A DNA stretch of 64,000 nt from Pyrobaculum ferrireducens (GTDB lineage Archaea; Thermoproteota; Thermoprotei; Thermoproteales; Thermoproteaceae). The notes beneath the pieces were generated by a model. The model searched no databases. It worked only from the letters and a program-made list of their open reading frames with translations, and was not told the origin of the DNA. Shown here in pieces: positions 44,212 through 51,954 of this stretch. Each line of letters begins with the position of its first letter. The stretch's first letter is position 1. The stretch covers positions 62,001 through 126,000 of the forward strand of contig NC_016645.1 of NCBI RefSeq assembly GCF_000234805.1, read 5' to 3'. Made by a program: the position numbers and the translations under genes.

Positions 44212-44943
44212 GTGGCAGGTGCTCCTAAGCCGGAGGAGGCCGCCCGCCTCATAAACTCTGGGAAGAGGCGGGGTGTCGTGGTTGTGGTGGGGATCTGCGA
44301 GGTGTCGTACACGGGGAGGGCCGCGGCGGCGCTGGGGCCTGGGCGCCGCCTCCTAATTTTAAAGAGAGACGGGACTTTGTTGTTGCACGAGGCTGAGAAG
44401 GCCCAGCCGAAGATTTGGAACCCGCCTGGTAGCTTCACGGCGGCTTACGTGGAGGGGGGCGTGCTCGTGGTGAAGAGCGTCAGGTCTAGGCCTTTTGAGA
44501 CTGTGCGGGTGGTGTTTCGCCAGGTGGATTTCGCGTCGGCGTTCGACGTGGGGACGTCGGAGCTCGCCCTCGTCGGAACTGAAAGCGACGTGGTGGAGGC
44601 CCTGGTGAGGAACCCCTCAATAATTGAGGAGGGGCTGGAGGTGGTGGGGGTCGAGGTGCCGACGGACGTCGGCCACATAGATATCCTAGCCCGGGACAGA
44701 GGCGGCAGGTATGTAATTATCGAGGTGAAGAGAGACGTAGCTACGCATGACGCGGTTTTCCAATTGGCGAGGTATGTAGAGCTCTACAGGAGGAAGGGCC
44801 ACGAGGTGAGGGGGGTTTTAGTGGCCAGCGACATCTCCTCCACAGCGCTTGAATATTTAAAAAGATATGACTTGGTATTTGTAAAGGTCAATCCGAGAGA
44901 GTTGACAGTATCAACAAATAAAAATACACTAAATTCCAAGTAA
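44212..44943 (+). CDS. nucS: NucS/EndoMS mismatch-specific endonuclease
   Basis: About 243 residues. N-terminal domain with [20 protein letters not shown] and [11 protein letters not shown]-terminal PD-(D/E)xK nuclease with [20 protein letters not shown] (catalytic Asp, Glu, Lys) followed by the [13 protein letters not shown] helix. In archaea lacking MutS/MutL this enzyme cuts both strands at mismatches. GTG 44212 fits TATA-like CTTTAAACC 19-27 bases upstream and matches typical NucS N-termini; TTG 44182 gives a longer form. Divergent from the ThermoDBP-like gene with about 60 bases between starts. C-terminal [10 protein letters not shown] tail lacks a clear PCNA box. Confidence 0.88.
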   Translation: MAGAPKPEEAARLINSGKRRGVVVVVGICEVSYTGRAAAALGPGRRLLILKRDGTLLLHEAEKAQPKIWNPPGSFTAAYVEGGVLVVKSVRSRPFETVRVVFRQVDFASAFDVGTSELALVGTESDVVEALVRNPSIIEEGLEVVGVEVPTDVGHIDILARDRGGRYVIIEVKRDVATHDAVFQLARYVELYRRKGHEVRGVLVASDISSTALEYLKRYDLVFVKVNPRELTVSTNKNTLNSK

Positions 44944-45124
44944 GCTGTTGAACTTGTAAAGCAGAGGATTCTAGGAGTAGTCTTATTCATAATTATTGAG
45001 GCGTAATTTTCTGTATAATTTTGATATCTAGTTTAATTGATTTCTTAATAAATTTTACATAGATATAATTAGGTTGTTTCATGGAGTTCAGGTAATATGT
45101 TAAAATTCTCAAGCGATTTTTAAA

Positions 45125-45142
45125 TACGTATACGTATACGTA
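45125..45142. promoter_or_regulatory. 18-bp perfect palindrome (TACGTA)x3 at a promoter
   Basis: TACGTATACGTATACGTA equals its own reverse complement and is three tandem TACGTA units. It lies between TATA-like TTTTTAAAT (45117-45125) and GTG 45144, covering the expected transcription start, so a bound protein would block the promoter. It suggests repression of the small gene that follows. Confidence 0.7.
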
Positions 45143-45143
45143 C

Positions 45144-45368
45144 GTGTTTAGAGTGATGGTTAACCGGGAGAGGGGTAGGATTCTCGTGACGGGGAAGGAC
45201 AGGGATCTCAGGTTGTTGGACGAGGGGTGGGAGCTTGTCTACGAGTCGTTTGACTGGGAGGACGCTTTTGAATATGCCATGGAGATAGCAGACGACGAGA
45301 TTGTTGAGTGGTACTACGACGAAGAAGTCAAAAAGAAATTTGTAAAAGGCTTATCTATAGCCGCGTAG
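45144..45368 (+). CDS. Small acidic protein of unknown function
   Basis: 74 residues. N-terminal strands (FRVMVNRERGRILVTGKD), then DLRLLDEGWELVYESFDWED followed by acidic helices ending VKKKFVKGLSIAA. No family recognised. The GTG start is supported by a TATA box 20-27 bases upstream, and the (TACGTA)3 palindrome covers the promoter. It converges with the aminotransferase gene, overlapping 18 bases. Confidence 0.55.
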   Translation: MFRVMVNRERGRILVTGKDRDLRLLDEGWELVYESFDWEDAFEYAMEIADDEIVEWYYDEEVKKKFVKGLSIAA

Positions 45369-46697
45369 AATTTCAGCTATAATATACGCCGCCCTAAGCG
45401 CCATCTCGCGGGGGATAACTAGCGGCGGCGCCACCCTCACAGTGGAGAAGCCAGCCCCGATGACAGCCACGCCCCGTTTAAACGCCTTTAGAAGAACCTC
45501 GTCGAGGTACTTAGCGGGCCTCCCCCCCTCGTCTAGGAGCTCGACGCCTATCATCAAGCCTAGGCCTCTCACGTCGTGTCTACCCCCCACCTCCTCTAAA
45601 AAGAATTTTTTCAACTCCTCCCCCAGCGCCTCGGCGTGTTGCATAAGCCCCTCCTCCTCGATAACCTCTATCGAGGCGAGGGCCGCGGCGGCCGCCACGG
45701 GGTTTCCGCCGAAGGTGTTGGCGTGGGACCCCCGGGGGAGAGACATAACCTCAGCCCTCCCGATTATGGCTCCGAGGGGGAGCCCCGCAGCTATTGCCTT
45801 AGCCGTCGCCACTAGGTCCGGCTCCACGCCGAAGTGCTCCACGGCGAACCACCTCCCCGTCCTGCCGAATCCCGTCTGCACCTCGTCGACGGCGAAGAGG
45901 ATGCCGTGTTCATGGGTGAGTTTCCTAAGCCCCCTTATGAAGTTTCTGGGGGGCACCACGTAGCCCCCCTCGCCCTGCACCGGCTCGATAATCACCAGTG
46001 AAACCTCAGAGGGGTCCACCAGCCTCTTAAACACCCAGTCTTCTAGAAACGCCAGGGCGTATTCGCCGCACTCCTCCGGAGTAGAGGCTTTGAAGGGGCA
46101 GTGCACCGGGTGTGGATAGGGCACGTGTATCACTCCGGGGACCAGCGGCGAGAAGTGCCGCCGGTGCACCGGCTTAGAGGCTGAGAGGCTCATAGAGCCG
46201 TAGGTCCTCCCGTGGAAGGCCCCCATAAAGGCGATTACATACGGCCTCTGCCCCTTGAAGTACCCCCTGGCGATTTTCAAAACCCCCTCCACAGACTCTG
46301 TGCCGCTGTTTGTGAAAAACACCCTCTTACTACCCGATATGGGGGCTATTGAGGCGAGCTTCTCTGCCAGCTTAACCGCCACCTCGTAGTAGAAGTCTGT
46401 GAGGGAGTAGTGGAGGAAGAGCTCAGCCTGCCTCTTGACGGCCTCCACGACCTTTGGGTGGGAGTGCCCCACGTTGGCGACGGCGATGCCGGCGTTGAGG
46501 TCTATGTACAGGTTGCCGTCCACGTCCTCCACCACGGGGCCGTAGCCCCTCGCGATGACGAGGGGGTACCACCTCGTGAACGACTGCATTATCAGCTCCT
46601 CGTCTCGTCTGACGACCTCCAGCGCCCTGGGGCCGGGGGGCTCCACTACTATACGAGGCACCTCCTCAGGGTTGATGGGCCAGTGCCATTTAGGCAT
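45351..46697 (-). CDS. Class III PLP-dependent aminotransferase
   Basis: 448 residues. Seen: VFFTNSGTESVEGVLKIARG, then AFHGRTYGSMSLSASKP, LVIIEPVQGEGGY (Glu/Gln contacts), LFAVDEVQTGFGRTG (PLP Asp) and, near residue 290, the AKAIAAGLPLGA segment with the Schiff-base Lys. This is the family of 4-aminobutyrate, ornithine and acetylornithine aminotransferases; archaeal relatives also include ornithine delta-aminotransferases and amino-acid racemases. Length and the short HWPINPEEVP N-terminus favour the GabT-like group. No neighbouring biosynthetic genes narrow the substrate. Confidence 0.88.
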   Translation of the reverse strand: MPKWHWPINPEEVPRIVVEPPGPRALEVVRRDEELIMQSFTRWYPLVIARGYGPVVEDVDGNLYIDLNAGIAVANVGHSHPKVVEAVKRQAELFLHYSLTDFYYEVAVKLAEKLASIAPISGSKRVFFTNSGTESVEGVLKIARGYFKGQRPYVIAFMGAFHGRTYGSMSLSASKPVHRRHFSPLVPGVIHVPYPHPVHCPFKASTPEECGEYALAFLEDWVFKRLVDPSEVSLVIIEPVQGEGGYVVPPRNFIRGLRKLTHEHGILFAVDEVQTGFGRTGRWFAVEHFGVEPDLVATAKAIAAGLPLGAIIGRAEVMSLPRGSHANTFGGNPVAAAAALASIEVIEEEGLMQHAEALGEELKKFFLEEVGGRHDVRGLGLMIGVELLDEGGRPAKYLDEVLLKAFKRGVAVIGAGFSTVRVAPPLVIPREMALRAAYIIAEILRGYR

Positions 46698-46757
46698 AAA
46701 TAAGCTAAATTTATCTATATATAAAGACTCACACTTAAAACCCAGAAGGCCGGGGGG

Positions 46758-46813
46758 CGTGGTGATGAGGGCTGGGTTTCCGAAATGTGGCGACTTAGGA
46801 GCCAGCTGATCCG
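46758..46813 (+). ncRNA. Candidate C/D-box methylation guide RNA
   Basis: Box C GTGATGA (46762-46768), 11-nt guide, D' CCGA (46780-46783), 4-nt spacer, C' TGGCGA (46788-46793), 12-nt guide, D CTGA (46806-46809): the regular archaeal layout, 48 bases from C to D. TATA-like CACTTAAAAC lies about 24-33 bases upstream. Its 3' part overlaps the end of the sufC gene on the other strand, as often seen for Pyrobaculum guide RNAs. D' and C' are imperfect; guide targets not determined. Confidence 0.55.
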
Positions 46814-47568
46814 AGCTCCTGCCTAATTTCGTTGAAGTAGCTCTGGTAACCCACCTCCTCTATCTTTCTAATCACGTTCTCATCCCCCTCCAAGACCACG
46901 CGGCCCTCGGCCATTACGTATACCCTCGTCGGCTTTATGAATTTCAACACCCTGGCGTAGTGTGTGGAGAGCAGGATGCCGCTCCCCGAGGCGGCCAGCC
47001 TAGTCACAGCCCTGCCCACGGCCGCTATGCCGTCTATATCAAGGCCGCTGTCCGGCTCGTCGAGAACCGTGAACTTGGGAGAGAGGAGGAGGGCCTGCAA
47101 CACCTCAGCCCTTTTGAACTCCCCCCCGCTGAAGCCCGCCCCCACCCCTCTGTTGAAAACCTCCGGCTTAAGCCCCAGCTCCGCCGCCAGCCTCTGGGCC
47201 TGCGCCAGCACCTGGGGGTTGGGGTCCGTGAGCTTTTTGCCAGCCCTTATGTTAATCATGGCTTGTAGAAGGAAGGCGAATCTAACCTCGGGCACGGCCA
47301 CGGGGGACTGGAACCCCACGAATATGCCTCGGGCGAACCGCTCCTCTGGGGGTAGCTCTTTTATAGATTCGCCGTCTAGTAGAATGTCGCCGTCTAGGAC
47401 CTCGTATCTCGGGTTGCCCGCAATTGTCTGGAATAGCGTCGATTTGCCGCTGCCGTTGGGCCCCATCAACACCACCACCTCGCCCGTGGCGACTGACAGC
47501 GACACTCCCTTGAGGATCTCCCTGCCGCCCACCGCCACTCTGAGGTTCCTGACCTCGAGTTTGTGCAT
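46795..47568 (-). CDS. sufC: SufC ATPase of Fe-S cluster assembly
   Basis: About 257 residues, ABC ATPase. Walker A LMGPNGSGKSTLFQTI (GPNGSGKST), Q-loop VGFQSPVAVPEV typical of SufC, signature GFSGGEFKRAEVLQALLL, Walker B TVLDEPDSGLDIDG with the SufC-specific DSGLDID, and the switch His in STHYARV. It forms a complex with SufB to build Fe-S clusters in the cytoplasm. ATG 47568 fits TATA-like CTTTTTAACC 20-30 bases upstream. Here sufC is apart from sufB (50498), split by exported-protein genes and PaREP2 debris. A C/D-box RNA candidate overlaps its 3' end. Confidence 0.93.
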   Translation of the reverse strand: MHKLEVRNLRVAVGGREILKGVSLSVATGEVVVLMGPNGSGKSTLFQTIAGNPRYEVLDGDILLDGESIKELPPEERFARGIFVGFQSPVAVPEVRFAFLLQAMINIRAGKKLTDPNPQVLAQAQRLAAELGLKPEVFNRGVGAGFSGGEFKRAEVLQALLLSPKFTVLDEPDSGLDIDGIAAVGRAVTRLAASGSGILLSTHYARVLKFIKPTRVYVMAEGRVVLEGDENVIRKIEEVGYQSYFNEIRQELGSAGS

Positions 47569-47984
47569 ATGGCAGAGTCGAATTGAGGTTAAAAAGTGCA
47601 AAGATTTACAAAGTCGGGCCGTAAGAAGTGCCACCCCGCCTCATACGCCGATCCACTCTATGTAGTGTACAGCTCGGGTGGGAGAGTTGCCACCACAAAG
47701 TTACAACGGCGGGGCTGGTGCTCACTCGCTGAAGAGTCCGAGACTAATCTACACAGTGGAGAGTCTGCTGGGATAGAGATTTGGAGGCCTCCATCCCCGC
47801 TCTGAGGCTCGGGCTCTTAGCCCTTTTTAGGAGGCTGAGTGGAGTTGCTGATAAGCTAAATCTCTCTAAGCCGCGGCTTGTGTCGCGGCTAGGCAGACAG
47901 AGCCATTATCACATAAAGTAGCTAGACAGGAAACACACCCCTCTGGGCGAACCGAAAAAGTCGGATAGGCCTTTTTTAAAAAAG
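47569..47984. other. 416-base stretch without a recognised gene
   Basis: Short open frames exist on both strands, but none has a start with a promoter and protein-like length. I also looked for the conserved RNase P RNA motifs and found none convincing. A GC-rich stem is possible around 47870-47890 (GCCGCGGCTTGTGTCGCGGC). Probably decayed sequence between sufC and the exported-protein genes. Confidence 0.35.
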
Positions 47985-48794
47985 CTACTTGTCTCTACCT
48001 TGGCAGAGGTTTTTCTTCTCTATTAGGTATTTTTCGCCGTAGGTTACTCTTTTCACAACTACGGTTTTACCCTCTTCCCTATACTTCCATATGAGATCTA
48101 GGGGGGTGTCTACCATTAGTATCTCCGGCTTCTTCGAAAGGGCGTACAGCTCCCTGAGAGGAGCCTCCACTACGAAGGCGCCGACGTACACCTCAGCCAC
48201 GGAGCCGCCCACCTCAACAGCCTTAGTTATGTTGGGGGGCGGGGGCGTGCCGGTGCCGTTGTTGCTACGCCACCACTCTAGAAATAAGATGTGTCTACCC
48301 GTTGAGATTAGTGCAACCTCCCTTATCGACTTCAGCCACGCGTCGAGGCTATAGCCCTCCGGCCTAACGCTGTAGCCTAGCGATGTGTAGGTGCCGTTTT
48401 TGTAGTAGACGTAAGTCACAATTTCGACTATTTTGTCTGTAAGGCTGAGATTTTTAGCCAGCGTGGGGAACTCCTCTATTTGGTATATTCTGCACGGCAC
48501 TACATAGGCTTTATATGTTTCATTTCCATGTTTATCTAAAAGCCTCTTCCACCTCTCCCAGGAGGCTCTCCGCGCCTCTATGTATTTTACCGTTTTGTTA
48601 AAATCCCCGCCTATCTGGTAGGCGCTGGGGCCGTGTTTAATAACGACGTAAGGCCCAGCCATTACGACTTCATGCACCTCACCCAGCTCGTCCACCACTT
48701 TCCCCTCTCTTACGCCAGCCCCACCCACGCCCACGTAGATAGCCACGGTAGCTATAGCAAGCGCCATGAGTATGCCTAGATACCTTGACCTCAT
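47985..48794 (-). CDS. Exported or membrane-anchored protein of unknown function
   Basis: 269 residues. One hydrophobic segment near the N-terminus (LGILMALAIATVAIYVGVGG) is a signal anchor or signal peptide; the rest is mostly extracellular with Asn-X-Thr sites (NKT, NGT, NET) and a Pro-rich turn (GTPPPPNIT). The last part (WKYREEGKTVVVKRVTYGEK) is basic. No family recognised. Its ATG follows the downstream stop of the open tail of the 48955-49440 gene by one base, so the two are translated as an operon from the shared promoter at 49462-49487. Confidence 0.6.
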   Translation of the reverse strand: MRSRYLGILMALAIATVAIYVGVGGAGVREGKVVDELGEVHEVVMAGPYVVIKHGPSAYQIGGDFNKTVKYIEARRASWERWKRLLDKHGNETYKAYVVPCRIYQIEEFPTLAKNLSLTDKIVEIVTYVYYKNGTYTSLGYSVRPEGYSLDAWLKSIREVALISTGRHILFLEWWRSNNGTGTPPPPNITKAVEVGGSVAEVYVGAFVVEAPLRELYALSKKPEILMVDTPLDLIWKYREEGKTVVVKRVTYGEKYLIEKKNLCQGRDK

Positions 48795-48795
48795 A

Positions 48796-48954
48796 CTACC
48801 ACCCGCTAGATCCAGCTTTTGTATTGTAGCAAGCTAGTTCACACCACTCCTCCCACGGAGGTGGCGTAATAGTAGATGCGGGCTCCACCTCAGGCTCGAT
48901 ACGCATAGCGTAGTTTTCCTCTTTTTTAACTATGAAGTATGCATCTACATAATA
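48796..48954 (-). pseudogene. Open tail beyond the amber codon of the upstream exported-protein gene
   Basis: Directly after TAG 48955-48957 the same frame stays open for 52 codons (YYVDAYFIVKKEENYAMRIE through WEEWCELACYNTK to GSSGW), ending one base before the next gene's ATG. It could be the real C-terminus of the upstream protein behind a nonsense mutation or a read-through site, or a separate 36-residue protein from ATG 48906, which has TATA-like GTTAAAAAAG 15-24 bases upstream. Confidence 0.5.
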
Positions 48955-49440
48955 CTATGTATTAGTTTGTATATTCTGCGGGCTTTTTGTACCTATTTCC
49001 ACTTCTTCATTACACATCCTAGGCACAGCGTAACATGTCGGATCCCACCACCTCCACTCCTCTACATCTATTCTAACAGGTGAGGGGAGGTTAGTGAGGT
49101 AATTCCAGAAATCATAAACGTCTTTATCGGTACCATCGGTACAGCTCACGGTTCTGTAGAAGTCAAAGGAGAAGTAATTATCACTTGTAAAGTATTGAGA
49201 TTTTTTTGTCCAGAGATTATCGGTAAATATATAGTCTCTTTTTTGTCCACTTGAATCTGTGTAAGACCATTTGGAATGGTAGTATGACGAGGGATAGAAG
49301 TCTTCTGTATCGCATGCGCCAGCCGCACATGTATGTGAGGCAGTCGCTATTAACAGCAACAGTATAGCAGTCGCTAGCACCGCGCCACTCACCTTGATTT
49401 CTCTTTTGAGATACAGTCCCTTCAATAATCTATTTTTCAT
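48955..49440 (-). CDS. Secreted protein with in-frame amber codon
   Basis: 161 residues up to TAG 48955. A basic start and a hydrophobic stretch (VLATAILLLLIATASHTCAA) form a signal peptide; the mature part is aromatic- and Cys-containing (ACDTEDFYPSSYYHSKWSYT, later a Trp-rich EEWRWWDPTC), typical of small exported domains, family not recognised. ATG 49440 is fixed by TATA and the shared element at 49462-49487. See 48796-48954 for the open tail. Confidence 0.65.
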   Translation of the reverse strand: MKNRLLKGLYLKREIKVSGAVLATAILLLLIATASHTCAAGACDTEDFYPSSYYHSKWSYTDSSGQKRDYIFTDNLWTKKSQYFTSDNYFSFDFYRTVSCTDGTDKDVYDFWNYLTNLPSPVRIDVEEWRWWDPTCYAVPRMCNEEVEIGTKSPQNIQTNT

Positions 49441-49461
49441 AAATAGTTTTGAAACTTTATT

Positions 49462-49487
49462 TATATAAATTTAACTCAATACGAATC
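49462..49487 (-). promoter_or_regulatory. Shared promoter element (copy C)
   Basis: On the minus strand GATTCGTATTGAGTTAAATT runs into TTATATA, matching copies at 335-360 and 5095-5120 with one or two changes from copy B. With the preceding base A and C it gives the core ACGATTCGT palindrome. The ATG is 47 bases after its first base. Confidence 0.65.
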
Positions 49488-49799
49488 GTTTTCTTATCGC
49501 TGTTGATAGTCTATTCTCTCAAGCAGATACGTTACTGCCGCCAATGTACTCCATATTAACCGACATGGGAATGCGCTATTAGTTCTAGGGGTGTTGACAT
49601 TTGCACAAACTGCCATTACATATAACTAGAACCGCCCAATCCAAAATACCCAGTTTTATTTCAGTGTGGTGGGACTGGCTAGTTTCTGGAGATCTGGATT
49701 TGCATAATATCTCTCAGCTAAGCATGACCTGCCGCTATCCGCTTTCTTCGTGATGCCGTAGAATTTTGTTTGTAAAGAGCGTCTTTAGAAAGTTCATGA
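49488..49799. other. Spacer upstream of the PaREP2 debris
   Basis: About 310 bases with no credible gene. A 15-base match TGCCGCTATCCGCTT occurs at 49729-49743 and at 37676-37690 (the end of another exported-protein gene). The cause is unknown and it may be chance. Nothing else seen. Confidence 0.35.
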
Positions 49800-50480
49800 G
49801 TGAATACGCGCCGCTTTGAATATGTATGAGGAGGGAAAGAAGGTCGTCGCCGGTTTGGTTATTAAGAACCTATAGGGTTGCGGCGCTAATCGCAAGGCAT
49901 ATAGGGCGAAGCTCGTGGAGTGGCTGGGCTAGTGACCTAAAAGGGCGCCAAATATAACGGAGTTTGACAAAGACTCCTTTCCACACACTGGCGAACGTTT
50001 TCGGAATGCTGGCGGTAGCGAAGATGCGAGGAGATATGCAGTGAAGACGCCGTTCTGGGAGACGGGACTGTGAAGCGAGGGAGGTTTTGCTGTACGTCGG
50101 CGGCGGGAGGAGGGATAAGATGGCCGCCGAGGGGAAGGCGGCTCTCTACTACGCACTGCTGAGGGGGCTGGGTTACCGGCCATAGATGGCAAAAGCCAAA
50201 GATACCGTCCATATAAGACTGCACGGCGTTGAGGCTGGGCGCCTAGCTAGGGAGGCTCTGCCGTTTCTAATGGGGCTTGAGCATCTGCCGGAAGGAGTGA
50301 AAAGCGGCCGACAAATTTATTCTAAAGGTGGGTGAAGCTAATCGACAGTATAAGATGAAGAGGAGGACCAAGTTACAGTTCATAGACGACGCCTTAGACG
50401 CCCTCATGCGCCCAGAGCTGGTATGCAGAGCGCTGGGGTTGTGCCGCACCAGACAAGCTACTAGAAAGACTTATAGCTAG
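49800..50480 (+). pseudogene. Degraded PaREP2-like gene
   Basis: Several disconnected plus-strand pieces. GGGRRDKMAAEGKAALYYAL leads to LRGLGYRP and a stop near 50184; a short frame MAKAKDTVHIRLHGVEAGRL continues AREALPFLMGLEHLPEGVK; then RRTKLQFIDDALDALMRPEL ends VCRALGLC. The last matches the fragment at 12096-12272. Order and motifs fit a single PaREP2-type gene with multiple stops and frameshifts. The promoter of sufB (TATA-like GACTTATAGC, 50469-50478) overlaps its end. Confidence 0.6.
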
Positions 50481-50497
50481 CAATCGCGGATGTATCC

Positions 50498-51922
50498 ATG
50501 CAAGAGATGGAGTCTCTCCGCGCCACGATTAGCCATGTGGAGTCTGTGGAGGAGGCGCTCGGCCTTGAGAAGAAGTTTGCGTACCAGGTGGAGCTGAAGG
50601 GCCGCATTACTAGGGATATGGTGGAGGAGGTGAGCCGCCTCAAGGGGGAGCCGGACTGGATGAGGAGGCTTAGGCTGAGGATGCTTGAGCTTTTTGAAAA
50701 GCTCCCAACGCCGAGGTGGGTGAGGGCTGTGGAGGAGATAGATCTGGAGGCTCTTGTGCATTACGCAAAGCCTCAGGTGGAGACCGTGTCGAGCTGGGAT
50801 CAGGTGCCGAAGGAGATTAGGCAGTACTACGAGAAGCTGGGTCTGCCTGAGATAGAGGCTAAGGCACTCCTGGGGCTGGGGGCGCAGTTCGACAGCGAGA
50901 TCATCTACTTCAACTTGAAGAAGAAGTTGCAGGAGAGGGGCGTCGTTATGCTCCCCATGGAGGAGGCCGTGAGGCGGTACCCAGACCTCGTACAGAGGTA
51001 CTTCATGAAGGTGTTTCCGCCTGAACATAAGTTCGCCGCGCTCCACGGCGCGTTGTGGTCCGGCGGAGTCTTCATATATGTGCCCCCCGGCGTGAGGATT
51101 GAGCAACCCCTCGAGACCTTCTTCTTCATAGGCCAGTCGATGGAGAGCCAGATGGAGCACTCAATAGTGGTGGCTGACAGGGGGGCCTACGTCCACTGGA
51201 TAGAGGGGTGCTCCGCGCCCCGTCTGTTGAAGTACTCCTTCCACAACGGGATGGTGGAGGGCTACGCCCACGAAGGCGCCACGCTGAAGATAACCACGGT
51301 GCAGAACTGGTCGCGTAACGTGGTGAATTTCAACAACAAGAGGGCAATCGCAGAGGCGGGGGCCAAGGTGCATTGGGTAGAGGGCTCCATCGGTAGCAAA
51401 ACCACGTACACCTTCCCCTCCACAGTGCTCAAGGGGGAGGGGGCCTCAACCGAGATCGTAGGCATAACCGCGGCCAAGGGGCCCCACTGGAAGGAAAACG
51501 GGGCCAAGGTGTGGCACCTAGCTCCGCGGACTAGTAGCAGGGTGGTGAACAAAAGCATATCTGCCGAGGGCGGCGTGGCGGTGTACAGAGGCGTGGTGCA
51601 CGTCCAGAGAGGCGCCAAATACGCCAAGTCCCACGTGCAGTGCGACTCCCTAGTCCTAGACAAAGAGTCGGCGACGCTGACGGTGCCCCACGACCAAGTA
51701 TTCGAGGAGACCGCCGTGGTTACCCACGAAGCCACCGCCTCGACGATATCAGAGGAGAAGCTTGCGTATCTAAGAGCCAGGGGGTTCACAGAGGACGACG
51801 CCAAGGCCGCCATAGTACTGGGCTTCGTCGGAGACATCCTAAAAGACCTGCCGTTTGAGTACGCGGTGGTGCTCGGCAGAGTCATCGAGCTGGAGTTCGG
51901 AAGACTGTCTAAAGTGGGCTGA
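50498..51922 (+). CDS. sufB: SufB scaffold of Fe-S cluster assembly
   Basis: 474 residues. Right-handed beta-helix core of SufB/D: FFIGQSMESQMEHSIVVADR, then GCSAPRL with the typical Cys, HNGMVEGYAHEGATLKITTV, NWSRNVVNFNNKRAIAE and GLEK-region helices at the N-terminus. The C-terminal block ATAST...KLAYLRARGFTEDDAKAAIV with GFVGDIL matches SufB. It receives sulfur and forms SufBC2-type complexes; archaea often have no SufD, and none is seen here. ATG 50498 fits TATA 20-29 bases upstream; ATG 50507 is possible. Confidence 0.93.
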   Translation: MQEMESLRATISHVESVEEALGLEKKFAYQVELKGRITRDMVEEVSRLKGEPDWMRRLRLRMLELFEKLPTPRWVRAVEEIDLEALVHYAKPQVETVSSWDQVPKEIRQYYEKLGLPEIEAKALLGLGAQFDSEIIYFNLKKKLQERGVVMLPMEEAVRRYPDLVQRYFMKVFPPEHKFAALHGALWSGGVFIYVPPGVRIEQPLETFFFIGQSMESQMEHSIVVADRGAYVHWIEGCSAPRLLKYSFHNGMVEGYAHEGATLKITTVQNWSRNVVNFNNKRAIAEAGAKVHWVEGSIGSKTTYTFPSTVLKGEGASTEIVGITAAKGPHWKENGAKVWHLAPRTSSRVVNKSISAEGGVAVYRGVVHVQRGAKYAKSHVQCDSLVLDKESATLTVPHDQVFEETAVVTHEATASTISEEKLAYLRARGFTEDDAKAAIVLGFVGDILKDLPFEYAVVLGRVIELEFGRLSKVG

Positions 51923-51954
51923 CACAACTTAAATACCTAGAGTTTAGCCACTGC

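Noticed and set aside
47569-47984. Possible RNase P RNA or other structured RNA in the long spacer
   Set aside because: Conserved RNase P RNA core motifs were not found; only a modest GC stem is present.
49729-49743. 15-base match TGCCGCTATCCGCTT also at 37676-37690
   Set aside because: Flanking sequence does not extend the match, so chance cannot be excluded and no feature was called.
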